This document shows, one piece after another, positions 26,112 through 36,766 of a stretch of 64,000 bases of DNA; within the stretch, counting starts at the first letter, position 1, and each line of letters begins with the position of its first letter. The position numbers were made by a program, and so were the translations under genes. Source of the DNA: Desulfatiglans anilini DSM 4660 (lineage in GTDB: Bacteria; Desulfobacterota; DSM-4660; Desulfatiglandales; Desulfatiglandaceae). The notes under the pieces are model-generated. The model was given only the letters and a program-made list of their open reading frames with translations, searched no databases and had not been told where the DNA came from. The stretch covers positions 1-64,000 of the forward strand of contig NZ_AULM01000010.1 in the NCBI RefSeq assembly GCF_000422285.1, given 5' to 3'.

Positions 26112-27155
26112 TTAGTCCACCCAAACCTTGAAGGATTTATGGGCGCGGAAAACCTCCTCGGCCAGTGCATCGGCCCTGGTCGTCCCACCCACCAGCATGC
26201 AGGCCCGGCCCGGGGGCGCACAGAGGACCTGCAGCACCCTTTCGACGCAGCGGGAAAGGGCGCGCGGATCGTAGCCTCCTTCAAGGACGAAAACGATCTT
26301 GGGATCGCCCAGGGCCGATCCGAGATTCAGGATCAGGCGGGTCAGTTCGGTGAAGGCCTCTTCGGTCAGGTGCGAGCGCCCGATGGGATCGTCGCGGTGT
26401 GCGTCGAACCCGGCATCGACCAGGATCAGCTCCGGGCGGTAGCGCTCCACGATGCGTGGCAGCAGCATCTGGTAAAGAGCCACCATGTCCTCGTTCTCCA
26501 AATCCCGCGTCAGGGGCACGTTCACGGTGTATCCTGCGCCTTCGCCTTCACCCGCTTCGTCGAAATCCCCCGAGTAGGGGTAGAGCAGCTTGTCGTGGGA
26601 CGAGAAATAGAAGACCTCTGGGTCGTCGTAGAAAAATTCGTGGATTCCGTTCCCGTGATGGATGTCCCAGTCGACGATCAGGGTCTTTTTCACGCGCATG
26701 ACGCGCTGCGCGTAGCGCGCCGCGATGGCGACGTTGTTGAAGATGCAAAAACCGCCGGCCCGGCCCGGGAGGGCATGGTGGCCGGGAGGCCGGATCAGCG
26801 CGAAGCAGTTGCGGCAGAGGCCTGACCAGACGGCCTTGAGCGCCTCGATGCAGCCGCCGGCCGCGAGCCAGGCGGCGAGATACGTCTTGGCACTTGCCGG
26901 CGTATCCGGGGCTAGGCTCGTGAACTGGTGCTCGGCGGTCTTGAGGACCTTCTTGATATAGGCCGGTGTGTGGACGAGTTCCAGGTCGTCCATGGCGGCG
27001 GGCTGGGGTGTGATCGTGAGAAGCTTTTCCGCAAACTCCCGGTCGATCATTTCGTAGATCGCCCTCAGGCGGCTGGGGTGCTCCGGATGGGTGTGGCCCG
27101 GCAGATGATCGAGGTAGCGGGCGTCGCGGATGATTCCGGTAACGGGTTGCATCAT
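26112..27155 (-). CDS. Histone deacetylase family protein (AcuC-like)
   Basis: About 347 residues. Class I/II deacetylase fold with every active-site block: HPEHPSRLRAIYEMI, RPPGHHALPGRAGGFCIFNN, the zinc-binding DWDIHHGNG, VDAGFDAHRDDPIG with the second zinc aspartate, and VLEGGYDP with the transition-state tyrosine. Bacterial relatives such as AcuC remove acetyl groups from acetyl-CoA synthetase. Its position just downstream of acs and between two CoA-transferase/GNAT fusions supports that role. The start is ATG 27155 or 27152 after AAAAGGA; a longer frame to 27293 reads into non-coding DNA. It is flanked by two repeat copies in opposite orientations. Confidence 0.93.
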   Translation of the reverse strand: MMQPVTGIIRDARYLDHLPGHTHPEHPSRLRAIYEMIDREFAEKLLTITPQPAAMDDLELVHTPAYIKKVLKTAEHQFTSLAPDTPASAKTYLAAWLAAGGCIEALKAVWSGLCRNCFALIRPPGHHALPGRAGGFCIFNNVAIAARYAQRVMRVKKTLIVDWDIHHGNGIHEFFYDDPEVFYFSSHDKLLYPYSGDFDEAGEGEGAGYTVNVPLTRDLENEDMVALYQMLLPRIVERYRPELILVDAGFDAHRDDPIGRSHLTEEAFTELTRLILNLGSALGDPKIVFVLEGGYDPRALSRCVERVLQVLCAPPGRACMLVGGTTRADALAEEVFRAHKSFKVWVD

Positions 27156-27364
27156 CGTCCTTTTCGGAGAGGAGGTCCGGGGTTTCAGGGAGCGGCCTCC
27201 GCGGGCAGCCGGAGCTGGCTCTCGCGGAGTCGAAAACGCCCTCCGGGGCGCTTCGCCGGTTTGCATCGCTGCGGGGAGCGGAAACTTCGGCATTTCCGGT
27301 TCTTGTCATTCGGATAGGAAACCGGGTCGTGCCGGATCATCGTCTCCGAAAGGGGTTCCTTCCT

Positions 27365-27538
27365 GTGCATCCCGAAAGGATGTTCCGTTAGAACCGAGTT
27401 TCCAATCCAGAAATGAGGATTTTGGGCCAATATCAAGGCGATCAAGCGTTTGCGCGAAGGCGACCTTTAAGGTCGCCGCACAAGCAAACGTGCAGATCAA
27501 CGCCGAGATTGGCCCAAAAGACCATTTACGGATTGAAA

Positions 27539-27540
<2 letters not shown>
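27365..27540 (+). repeat. Dispersed palindromic repeat, copy right of the deacetylase gene
   Basis: Same orientation as the reference copy: GAACCGAGTTTCCAATCCAG, GGGCCAATATCAAGG, CGTTTGCGCGAAGGCGACC, TTTAAGGTCGCC (a variant centre, still self-complementary), AAACGTGCAGAT, GAGATTGGCCC and CATTTACGGATTGAAACT. The compensated centre (TTTAA in place of TGCA) keeps the stem. It ends within the last codons of the minus-strand acs gene. Confidence 0.88.
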
Positions 27541-29497
<1,957 letters not shown>

Positions 29498-29744
29498 AGT
29501 CCGTCTCCTTTCAAGATGTTGGAACCGGAAATGCGCCTGCGGCTGTCATCGCCGGAAAGGTGTCCGCCGGTTCAGTCTGGTTCTGCAGCGGGTCCGGGCC
29601 ACGGGCCGCCCCCGTCCCGCCCGGTCTTTCGCGCTGCCCCAAGCATGTCGGGATGGTTTTCCTCCTGCTTGAGCATACGTTCTCCTGTGGCTGGATTCTT
29701 CGGTGTCTGCGCCCTCTCCGCCTGATCGGCGGCCTTTTGCCCCG

Positions 29745-31661
29745 TCAGAGGTCCCCCGTGCAGGGCGCCGGGGAGGGGAGGTCGTCGAACGTGGCCTTCA
29801 GCGTGACGCCGTCGGCGTCCTGCAAGATGTCCACCCGGTAGGGCAGCTTCTCGAAAAGCCGGATCATGGCGCGGTTGCCGGCCGAGGTGTAGGCTACGAA
29901 GCCGGGGATGCCGTGATTGCGTGCACTGTCCAGAAGCTTTTCCTGCAGGATGGACGAGACCCCCTTGCCCTGCCAGTCCTTGGCGACGCTGTAGGCCACC
30001 TCGGCTGGTCCGCCGCCCGGGCTCGAGAAATAGCCGCCGACGCCGATGACCCGTTCGAAGCCGGGCTCGCCGGTGACGGCGAGGATGGCCATGTCGTTCA
30101 CGTAGTCGACCATGAAGACGTCTGCGACGTCTTCGCGGAGGAAACTGGTTTTTTCGTGCAGAAAACGACGGACCACGTCCTGCTGGTCCATGGCGTAGAA
30201 ATGCTCTTGAACGAGTCTTTCGTCGGTGGGGCGGGCGGGCCTGAAAAAGACCTTGTGCCCGCCGATCGTGCGGACTTCCTCGATGTCGAGGGGATAGATG
30301 CAGCGCATGGTGTCGGCCAGGGTGCGCTCCTGGCCGAGGAAGCCCTTCTTTTTGGCCTCGTGGAAGAGTTCGTCCCGGAAGTCCGGATGGGCGATGCTGA
30401 TCAGGGCGACCGCGCGCTCCTGAAGGCTCTTCCCGAAGAGGTTCACGACCCCGTACTCGGTGACCACGTACTGCACGTCGCCGCGCGGGACGACGACGGC
30501 GACGTTTTCCATGAGCGGGACGATCCGGCTGCTCCTCCCGTCCAGGGTCGTCGAAGGGATCATGATGATGCTCTTGCCCTGGGGCGCCTGGCTGGCTCCC
30601 CGGACGAAATCCATGAAGCCGTTGACGCCCGTGAAGTGGTTGAAGGGCATGGCGTCGGCTGCCACCTGGCCGGTGAGATCGATGGCCATCGCGACGTTCA
30701 GCGAGGTCATCCGGTTGTGGCGGGCGATGATCATCGGGTCGTTCACGTAGTCGGAGGGGTGGAACTCGATGCCGGGGTTGTCGTGCAGGAACTCGTAAAG
30801 GTTGGCGGAGCCGATGGCCCCGCTCGCCACGAGCTTCCCTTCGTTGAAGCCCTTCCGGCGGTTGTTGACCACCCCGCTCGAAAAGAGGTGCATGATCCCG
30901 TCGGTCAGGAACTGGGTGTGGACCCCGAGGTCGTTTTTGTCCGAGAGGCCGAGCAGCAGGGCCTGGGGGGTCGTTCCGAGGCTGATCTGCAAGGTCGCGC
31001 CGTCTTCGATGAGTTTCGCGGCATGTTGTGCGATCCACCGGGCCGTCGGGAAGTCGGGCGCTTGCCCGATCGTGATCAGGGGTTCGTCGTGCTCTACGAC
31101 GATGTCGACCTCGTTCACGTGAATGAAACTCCGCCCCAGGACGCGCGGCATCTGCGGATTGACCTGCGCGATCACCAAATCAGCGGACTGGGCCGCGGCC
31201 ATCGTGACGTCGACGCTGACCCCTAGGCTCATCCAGCCGAAATCGTCCGGCTCCGAGACCTGGATCAGGGCGACGTCCAGTTTGAGCTGGCGGCTCTTGA
31301 AAAGCCTCGGAACGGCCGAAAGGTTGATCGGCGTGATGAAGCGCTTGTTGGCCGATAGGGCCCGGGGCTTGGCGGAGCCAAGGTAGAAGGATCGGACGCT
31401 GAAGTTGTGGCAGGCGGTCTGATCGGCGATCAGGGTCAGCGGGGTGATCTCCAGGCTGAGGACCCGGACGATCTCCAGATCCGTAAAGGAGGCCGACTGC
31501 GCCGCCAGTTCCCGCACCAGGATCTGGGGCTCCCCGCAGGAGGTCCCGATGAACACCCGCTGCCCGCGCTTGATCGCGCGGATCGCCTGCGCGGGGGTCC
31601 GGCGCTTCGCGACGTATTGGTCTGGCCAGTAAGGGGTCCGCGTCTTTCCGGAATGGGCCAT
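29745..31661 (-). CDS. Acetyl-CoA hydrolase/CoA-transferase fused to GNAT domain (second copy)
   Basis: A 638-residue paralogue of the fusion at 23894-25768 with the same order: CoA-transferase fold (RVFIGTSCGEPQILVRELAA, DNPGIEFHPSDYVNDPMIIA, then VTEYGVVNLFGKSLQERAVA and LISIAHPDFRDEL) and a C-terminal GNAT domain (VAKDWQGKGVSSILQEKLL). DNPGIEF holds the likely active-site glutamate of this family. The start is unclear: ATG at 31661 or a GTG at 31673, neither with a strong ribosome site. The gene begins within 22 bases of the stop of the synthetase at 31683, so they are probably cotranscribed. Confidence 0.9.
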   Translation of the reverse strand: MAHSGKTRTPYWPDQYVAKRRTPAQAIRAIKRGQRVFIGTSCGEPQILVRELAAQSASFTDLEIVRVLSLEITPLTLIADQTACHNFSVRSFYLGSAKPRALSANKRFITPINLSAVPRLFKSRQLKLDVALIQVSEPDDFGWMSLGVSVDVTMAAAQSADLVIAQVNPQMPRVLGRSFIHVNEVDIVVEHDEPLITIGQAPDFPTARWIAQHAAKLIEDGATLQISLGTTPQALLLGLSDKNDLGVHTQFLTDGIMHLFSSGVVNNRRKGFNEGKLVASGAIGSANLYEFLHDNPGIEFHPSDYVNDPMIIARHNRMTSLNVAMAIDLTGQVAADAMPFNHFTGVNGFMDFVRGASQAPQGKSIIMIPSTTLDGRSSRIVPLMENVAVVVPRGDVQYVVTEYGVVNLFGKSLQERAVALISIAHPDFRDELFHEAKKKGFLGQERTLADTMRCIYPLDIEEVRTIGGHKVFFRPARPTDERLVQEHFYAMDQQDVVRRFLHEKTSFLREDVADVFMVDYVNDMAILAVTGEPGFERVIGVGGYFSSPGGGPAEVAYSVAKDWQGKGVSSILQEKLLDSARNHGIPGFVAYTSAGNRAMIRLFEKLPYRVDILQDADGVTLKATFDDLPSPAPCTGDL

Positions 31662-31682
31662 GTCGTCTGCCACCGCGTGAGG

Positions 31683-33404
31683 TCAGTCCTGCATACGGGA
31701 GGGGTCGCCGGTCGGCAGGCCCAGTTCGCGCGCCCGCAGGACGCGCCGCAGGAGTTTCCCCGCGCTTGTCTTAGGGAGGTTATCAACAAATTCGACTTCC
31801 CGCAAGGGGGTGTCGGGAGAAAGATTGGCCTTGACGAAGGCCTTGATCTCCTGGTTCATCCGCCCGCTCGGGGCAATGCCCGCATTCAGCTTGACGAAGG
31901 CCTTCAGGTGGGGCTGGTTCGCCTGGGCGGTCTTGGCGATGACGGCGGATTCGGCTACGGCTGGATGCTGAAAGAGGATGTGCTCGATCTCGAAGGGGCC
32001 GATGACCTTTTCCCCGATCTTGATGAGGTCGTCCATCCGCCCCTGGTGGTAATAGTAGCCCTCCTCGTCCATGATGACCATGTCTCCCGTGGAAAACCAG
32101 CCTTCGAAGGGAAAATAGGCCAGGAAGCGCTCCCGGTCTTCCCAGATGCCCGTCATGAGGGCGGGCCAGGGCGTCTTGAGCGCCAGTTCCCCCATGGAGA
32201 GAAACGGCAGCGGCTCCCCCTTCTCGTCGAGGACGGCGGCCTCGATGCCTGGTACGGGCCTGCCCATGGCCCCGGGCTTGATGTCCATGGAGGGGAAGTT
32301 CGCAAAGCAGATCATCCCGGTCTCGCTCATCCACCAGGTGTCGTGCGGAGAGTGGTGGAGGTGGTTCCGGACCCAGTAAAAATGCTCCGGGGCGAGCGCC
32401 TCTCCGACGGTCAGGACATGCCGGAGGTTCGAAAGGTCGTAGCGCGTCGGCAGGTCTTCACCGGCCTCCATGAGTTTCTTGATGGTCATGGGGGTCGTGT
32501 ACCACACGGAGACCTTGTGCCGCTCGAGGGTCCGGTAGCAGTTCGATGCGGAGAAGGGGTCCCCCAGCACCACGCTCGTCGCTCCGCAGAGCCAGGGGGC
32601 GAAGGTGCTGTAAACGGTCGCCATGACCCAGGCTGGGTGGCCGTCCGTCCAGAGCACGGTCCCCGGGGAGAGGTCCAGCACGTACCGGCCGGTCATCAGG
32701 TGCCCGGCGAGATCCCGGTGGGCGTGGACGACCCCTTTCGGCGGCCCGGTCGAGCCGGAGGTGTAGATGAGGTAGAGCGGGCTGTCCTCGGCCAGGAGGA
32801 CCGGGGAAAGGATCGTGGTGCCGCCGGGCAGCCTCTGCGGGATCAGGGTCTCGCGGTTGAAGACGCGCGGCAGCGGGCCTTCCGTGAAAAGCACGTGTTC
32901 GACGGGGCCCAAGGCCTCGGGCGGCAGGGTTTCGACGGTTTCGGGATGGGTCAGCAGGGCGCGTGGCGAGGCGTTGCGGATGCGCTGATCCAATTCGTCG
33001 AACCCGAGGGTCGGGTAGAGCGGGCAGAAGATGACCCCCACGCGGGCGCAGCCGAGCATCGCGAAATAGATTTCGGGGCAGGGCGGCACGAAGATGAACA
33101 GCCGGTCGCCGGCCTTCAGGCCCAGGTCGAGGAGCATGGCGCCCCACTGCGAAGAGATCGTCTGCAGTTGGGCGTATGTCCAGGAGCGCGCCTCCCCCGC
33201 CCGGTCGAAGACGAGCGCCGGCCGCTGTCCGTGCTCCGGGTCCTCCGCCCAGCGGTCGATGGCGTAGGCGACGATGTTGAGCGGTTCGCCGGGTGAACGC
33301 CGCAGCTCCCGGTGGATGTCGTCCCAGGCGAAGGCGCGGTAAAAATTGCCGTAGGAACCTATTTGGGCATTCGGGTCTTCTGCCTTGATACGAGCCTTGA
33401 TCAT
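31683..33404 (-). CDS. Acyl-CoA synthetase (AcsA-like, AMP-forming)
   Basis: A 573-residue ANL enzyme close to the short AcsA type of acetyl-CoA synthetase. The phosphate loop is YLIYTSGSTGPPKGVVHAHR, then WWMSETGMICFANF, GRMDDLIKIGEKVIGPFEIE, and the C-terminal LPKTSAGKLLRRVLR with the catalytic, acetylatable lysine. The substrate could be acetate, propionate or another short acid. It differs from acs at 27539 in lacking the long N-terminal region and in the hinge sequence. It is transcribed with the downstream CoA-transferase/GNAT gene, with a free GNAT encoded upstream. Confidence 0.93.
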   Translation of the reverse strand: MIKARIKAEDPNAQIGSYGNFYRAFAWDDIHRELRRSPGEPLNIVAYAIDRWAEDPEHGQRPALVFDRAGEARSWTYAQLQTISSQWGAMLLDLGLKAGDRLFIFVPPCPEIYFAMLGCARVGVIFCPLYPTLGFDELDQRIRNASPRALLTHPETVETLPPEALGPVEHVLFTEGPLPRVFNRETLIPQRLPGGTTILSPVLLAEDSPLYLIYTSGSTGPPKGVVHAHRDLAGHLMTGRYVLDLSPGTVLWTDGHPAWVMATVYSTFAPWLCGATSVVLGDPFSASNCYRTLERHKVSVWYTTPMTIKKLMEAGEDLPTRYDLSNLRHVLTVGEALAPEHFYWVRNHLHHSPHDTWWMSETGMICFANFPSMDIKPGAMGRPVPGIEAAVLDEKGEPLPFLSMGELALKTPWPALMTGIWEDRERFLAYFPFEGWFSTGDMVIMDEEGYYYHQGRMDDLIKIGEKVIGPFEIEHILFQHPAVAESAVIAKTAQANQPHLKAFVKLNAGIAPSGRMNQEIKAFVKANLSPDTPLREVEFVDNLPKTSAGKLLRRVLRARELGLPTGDPSRMQD

Positions 33405-33551
33405 AGGTTACCCTGCTCTGGCCGCTGTCATACGGCGTTGGTTTGAAAGGAGGCCCTCGTGGTCTGAACGCGCTGAGCCCGGAGGTGTTTGCCGGCGTTT
33501 TTCGGACCCGGGAAACGCCGGTGCGGGCGGCCCAGGGTGGAGATCTCCCCC

Positions 33552-34043
33552 TTATGGCCCTTCGATGTCTATCCGCATCATCCTTTCGCAGTCGAAGGCG
33601 TCGCAGAACTGGAACCCGATATTGCGGTACAGCCTCACTGCATGGAAGTTGACGGTTTCGACGGTCAACCAGACGCATCCGATGCCCCGGTCCCGGGCAA
33701 GTTGGAGGGTGCCCCGGGTCAGGATGGTCCCGATCCCCTTGCTGCGGAAATCCTGATGCACGAAGATCAGGAATTCGGCGTCGCATTTCGCCGGATCCAT
33801 CAGGATCGCGGCGTGCCCGATCAGCCGGTCGCAGCGGTGGGCGCAGAGGTTGACCCCGTTGTGCAGGAGAAACGCGACCCAGGACCGGCATGCGGTCGGA
33901 TTGGAGGGGGGAAGCCCCTGTGAAGCCGGTTTCGGTTCGAAGCCATCGTACATGTCGAGAAGTTCCGGGAGAGCAGACGCATCGGCCACCCTGAGTTCCA
34001 CCGGCATCCCGTATTTGTCGAAGCGGGTCACCCTGTCATCCAC
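33552..34043 (-). CDS. GNAT family N-acetyltransferase
   Basis: A 163-residue single GNAT domain. The acetyl-CoA loop is VHQDFRSKGIGTILTRGTL, followed by the beta-bulge region CVWLTVETVNFHAVRLYRNI and the end GFQFCDAFDCERMMRIDI. GNAT proteins beside AMP-forming acetyl-CoA synthetases (AcuA, Pat types) acetylate the synthetase, so this is a candidate modifying enzyme for the synthetase 147 bases downstream. The alternative is acetylation of a small molecule. The ATG at 34043 follows AAGGTGG closely. Confidence 0.85.
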   Translation of the reverse strand: MDDRVTRFDKYGMPVELRVADASALPELLDMYDGFEPKPASQGLPPSNPTACRSWVAFLLHNGVNLCAHRCDRLIGHAAILMDPAKCDAEFLIFVHQDFRSKGIGTILTRGTLQLARDRGIGCVWLTVETVNFHAVRLYRNIGFQFCDAFDCERMMRIDIEGP

Positions 34044-34191
34044 CTTCTACGCTCCATTGCGGCCAGCGCCGCTTCGCAGAGTCGGGTCAGCCCGGTTTTT
34101 CGAGGGCGCCGAGAGGTCCGGCGCCCCTCTTTTCTTCAAACCGGCCCCTCCCGCGAGGGCGGACCGATCGAAGCACAGAGGACCGATGGAC

Positions 34192-34698
34192 CTACAGCGG
34201 ATCGATCGAAGCGACGTAGCGCACGATCTCGGCGGCATGATCGATCTCGGTCATGTCGGCCGTCCAGGAACCGAAGCCGTTGAAGGTCTTCACGACGGTT
34301 TCCGCCAGCACGCTTTCATCCGTGGGATCCACCAGAATCACCCGCGAAAAGAGAGCGGAGTAGGCGTAGTTGGCGGCGATGCCGCTTCGGGCGGCGAAGC
34401 CCTGGTAGGTCGCCCGCGTTTCTACGTCAAGGCGCAGCCTTTTCCCCCCCTGCCCTTCGCTTGGCCGGAGGCCTGCAATCATGAGTTGCTTTTCCAGTTC
34501 GAAGCGCAGCCGGGAAGGGATCGACGGGGGCGTTTCCAGTTCGTCTGCGGCCTTGACGATGCCCAGTTCGACCCGGTAGCCCTTCTCGCGAAGCGGCGAG
34601 CGATCGGGGGGCTGTTCCGCAGTCTGGATGCCGGCGCAGGCCGCTGCGAGGCTGACGATCAGGACGGTGAGAAGCAGCATCGATCGCTGTGTTTGCAT
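34192..34698 (-). CDS. Putative lipoprotein of unknown function
   Basis: A 168-residue protein. The signal peptide LLLTVLIVSLAAACAG ends in a lipobox whose cysteine would be acylated, so it is probably anchored in the periplasm or outer membrane. The mature part has a beta-rich pattern (RVELGIVKAADELE, KRLRLDVETRATYQGFAARS, VILVDPTDESVLAETVVKTF) reminiscent of small outer-membrane lipoproteins, but I do not recognise the family. The ATG at 34698 follows AAGGAG by 7 bases; an upstream in-frame ATG at 34716 is less likely. It stands alone, divergent from the radical SAM gene. Confidence 0.8.
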   Translation of the reverse strand: MQTQRSMLLLTVLIVSLAAACAGIQTAEQPPDRSPLREKGYRVELGIVKAADELETPPSIPSRLRFELEKQLMIAGLRPSEGQGGKRLRLDVETRATYQGFAARSGIAANYAYSALFSRVILVDPTDESVLAETVVKTFNGFGSWTADMTEIDHAAEIVRYVASIDPL

Positions 34699-34714
34699 GT
34701 CGAATCTCCTTGGC

Positions 34715-34935
34715 ATCCATCTGAAAAAGGTCTTTTTCGCCGATCCTGGCGTCCATCTGCACGTTTGCGCGCGTGGCGCCCCATAGGTTGCCTCTGCGCA
34801 GGCGCCTGATAGACTTCATTTATCGGGCGAGCCGGGACCCGCCGCAAAGGGGTGGGACTGAGCGCCCGAAGGGTGTAGGGAAAAATCCTCACATCCGAAT
34901 TGGAAACCGGATTATACCGGAAAATGATTTCCGGA
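34715..34935 (-). repeat. Dispersed repeat, long-form copy with extra module
   Basis: Begins CCATCTGAAAAAGGTCTTTT, continues with CTGGCGTCCATCTGCACG and a degenerate centre. It then carries the extra module GGGACCCGCCGC and GGGGTGGGACTGAGCGC before GTAGGGAAAAATCC, GAATTGGAAACCGGATTATA and AATGATTTCCGG. Only the arms remain complementary. It sits in the divergent gap between the lipoprotein and radical SAM genes. The rest of that gap to 35078 shows nothing recognisable. Confidence 0.75.
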
Positions 34936-35078
34936 AGGGCGCTCCTCTGAAGGAGCGGACTTCTTCGACCCGTCTCCGAAGGGTCTGCCCGGCGCTCCGC
35001 CGGGGGGCCGGAAGCGGTGCTGTCCAGAAAAAGCATACTCAGTATCGCTTGAAAATTCAACCGGGAAGGCGCAGGATC

Positions 35079-36743
35079 ATGACAGGAATCCGCACGGTGG
35101 AGGGCGGCGTGAAAGAAAGTCATCAATCCAGGCAATCTTGTCGGGATGTCGTGTATTCGCGCGGTCCGGCCCGGCTCGAACGAAGGGGCCCGCTGCTGCT
35201 CATTCATCCGCCCGTGGCGAAGGCGAGCGAGCCGCCGGCCGGGATCGCACGGCTGGCCGGAGCGCTCGGCCGGCACGGGATCGGGTGCGTGGTCCTCGAC
35301 GCCAACCTCGAAGGGCTTTGGGCGTCGATCCGGACACCGTTCGCGGCGTCGGACCGCTGGACGCAGAGGGCCGTGCGCGGAGTGGAGCGCAACATCGCCA
35401 CGCTTTCGTCATGGGACGGTTATCGGAATATCGACCGTTACAAACGGGCTGTCGCGGATCTGAACCGGGTGGCGGGGGCGGCAGCGGCTGCATCGGGCGT
35501 GCACCTGACTCTTGCCGATTACCAGGATCCGCTCCGCTCAGCCGTGCGAAGCGCCGATCTCCTGGCCGCAGCCGAGGCGCCGGAGGCGGACCCGTTTTTC
35601 GGCTGGTTCAGCCGTCGCCTGGAGGAGGTGCTTTCCGTCCATGGCCCGTCGATGGTCGGGTTCTCCCTCAATTACTTGAGCCAGGCCCTCACCGCCTTCG
35701 CCATGGCGGGATTCCTGAGAAGACTCGACGGACGGCTTCCCATCGTTTTCGGCGGCGGACTGGTGACCTCCTGGATGCGGCGCCCGGCTTTCCGGAATCC
35801 GTTCGGGGGCCTTATCGACACATTGGTCGCGGGCCCCGGCGAAGGCTTCCTCCTGGAAAGCTTCGGGGTCGAGGAGCCGGGCGCGGCCGGCCCGCCCGAT
35901 TTTTCGGTGTTTTCCCGCTACAGGTACCTTTCTCCTGGGCCGATCCTGCCCTACAGCGCCTCGAGCGGCTGTTACTGGGGACGCTGCTCATTCTGCCCCG
36001 AGCGCGCGGAGCGCAATCCCTACCGGCCCGTACCGCACACCGACGTGCTGACCGATCTCGGAGTGCTTTCACGCGCCGAGCGGCCTGTGCTGATTCATCT
36101 GCTGGACAACGCCGTGAGCCCGGCGCTCCTGAAGCGCCTGGCCGCAGGCGGCGGACCGGGCATGCCGTGGTACGGTTTTGCGCGCGCCTCGGAACTCCTG
36201 GCCGATGAGGATTTCTGCCGGGCCCTCAAACGCTCGGGCTGCGTGATGCTCAAACTCGGCCTCGAATCCGGGGACCAGGACGTCCTCGACGCGATGGGGA
36301 AGGGGGCGCGGGTCGAGACCGCGGGGCGCGTCCTCGATGGCCTCCGGCGGGCGGGAATCGCGACCTATGTCTACCTGCTCTTCGGCACACCGGGCGAAGA
36401 CCGGGCGGCGGCGGAAAGAACGCTGGAGTTCGTCGTGCGGCACCGGGAGGCGATCGGTTTCCTGAACCTGGCGGTCTTCAACCTCCCCGTCCACAGTCCC
36501 GATGCCCGCGCGCTCGCCACGGACCCCTTTTATGAAGCGGATCTGTCTCTTTACACCGGCTTCGCTCACCCGCGGGGCTGGGATCGGCCCCTGGTCCGGC
36601 GGTTCCTGGACCGGGAGTTCCGCCGCCATCGGGCGGTGGCGCCCATCTTGCGCCGCGACCCTCCGCTGTTCACCTCCAACCACGCCCCGCTCTTTTCCAT
36701 GGCTGCAGCGGCGGAAGGGCAGGCGCAGGGGCGCCGCCGCTGA
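35079..36743 (+). CDS. Radical SAM protein with B12-binding-like N-terminal region
   Basis: A 554-residue protein. The N-terminal about 280 residues begin LLLIHPPVAKASEPPAGIAR, typical of the B12-binding radical SAM superfamily, but include a long helical insert before MVGFSLNYLSQALTAF and PIVFGGGLVTSW. The cluster motif SSGCYWGRCSFCPE lies near residues 303-314. Downstream LKLGLESGDQDVLDAMGKGA and YVYLLFGTPGEDRAAAERTL complete the radical SAM barrel. The usual cobalamin-histidine motif is not obvious, so B12 may not be bound. Substrate unknown. The ATG at 35079 is chosen because upstream sequence is repeat-derived; the ribosome site is weak. Confidence 0.85.
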   Translation: MTGIRTVEGGVKESHQSRQSCRDVVYSRGPARLERRGPLLLIHPPVAKASEPPAGIARLAGALGRHGIGCVVLDANLEGLWASIRTPFAASDRWTQRAVRGVERNIATLSSWDGYRNIDRYKRAVADLNRVAGAAAAASGVHLTLADYQDPLRSAVRSADLLAAAEAPEADPFFGWFSRRLEEVLSVHGPSMVGFSLNYLSQALTAFAMAGFLRRLDGRLPIVFGGGLVTSWMRRPAFRNPFGGLIDTLVAGPGEGFLLESFGVEEPGAAGPPDFSVFSRYRYLSPGPILPYSASSGCYWGRCSFCPERAERNPYRPVPHTDVLTDLGVLSRAERPVLIHLLDNAVSPALLKRLAAGGGPGMPWYGFARASELLADEDFCRALKRSGCVMLKLGLESGDQDVLDAMGKGARVETAGRVLDGLRRAGIATYVYLLFGTPGEDRAAAERTLEFVVRHREAIGFLNLAVFNLPVHSPDARALATDPFYEADLSLYTGFAHPRGWDRPLVRRFLDREFRRHRAVAPILRRDPPLFTSNHAPLFSMAAAAEGQAQGRRR

Positions 36744-36766
36744 ACGCCTTGGCGGCCGGGGGGCGG

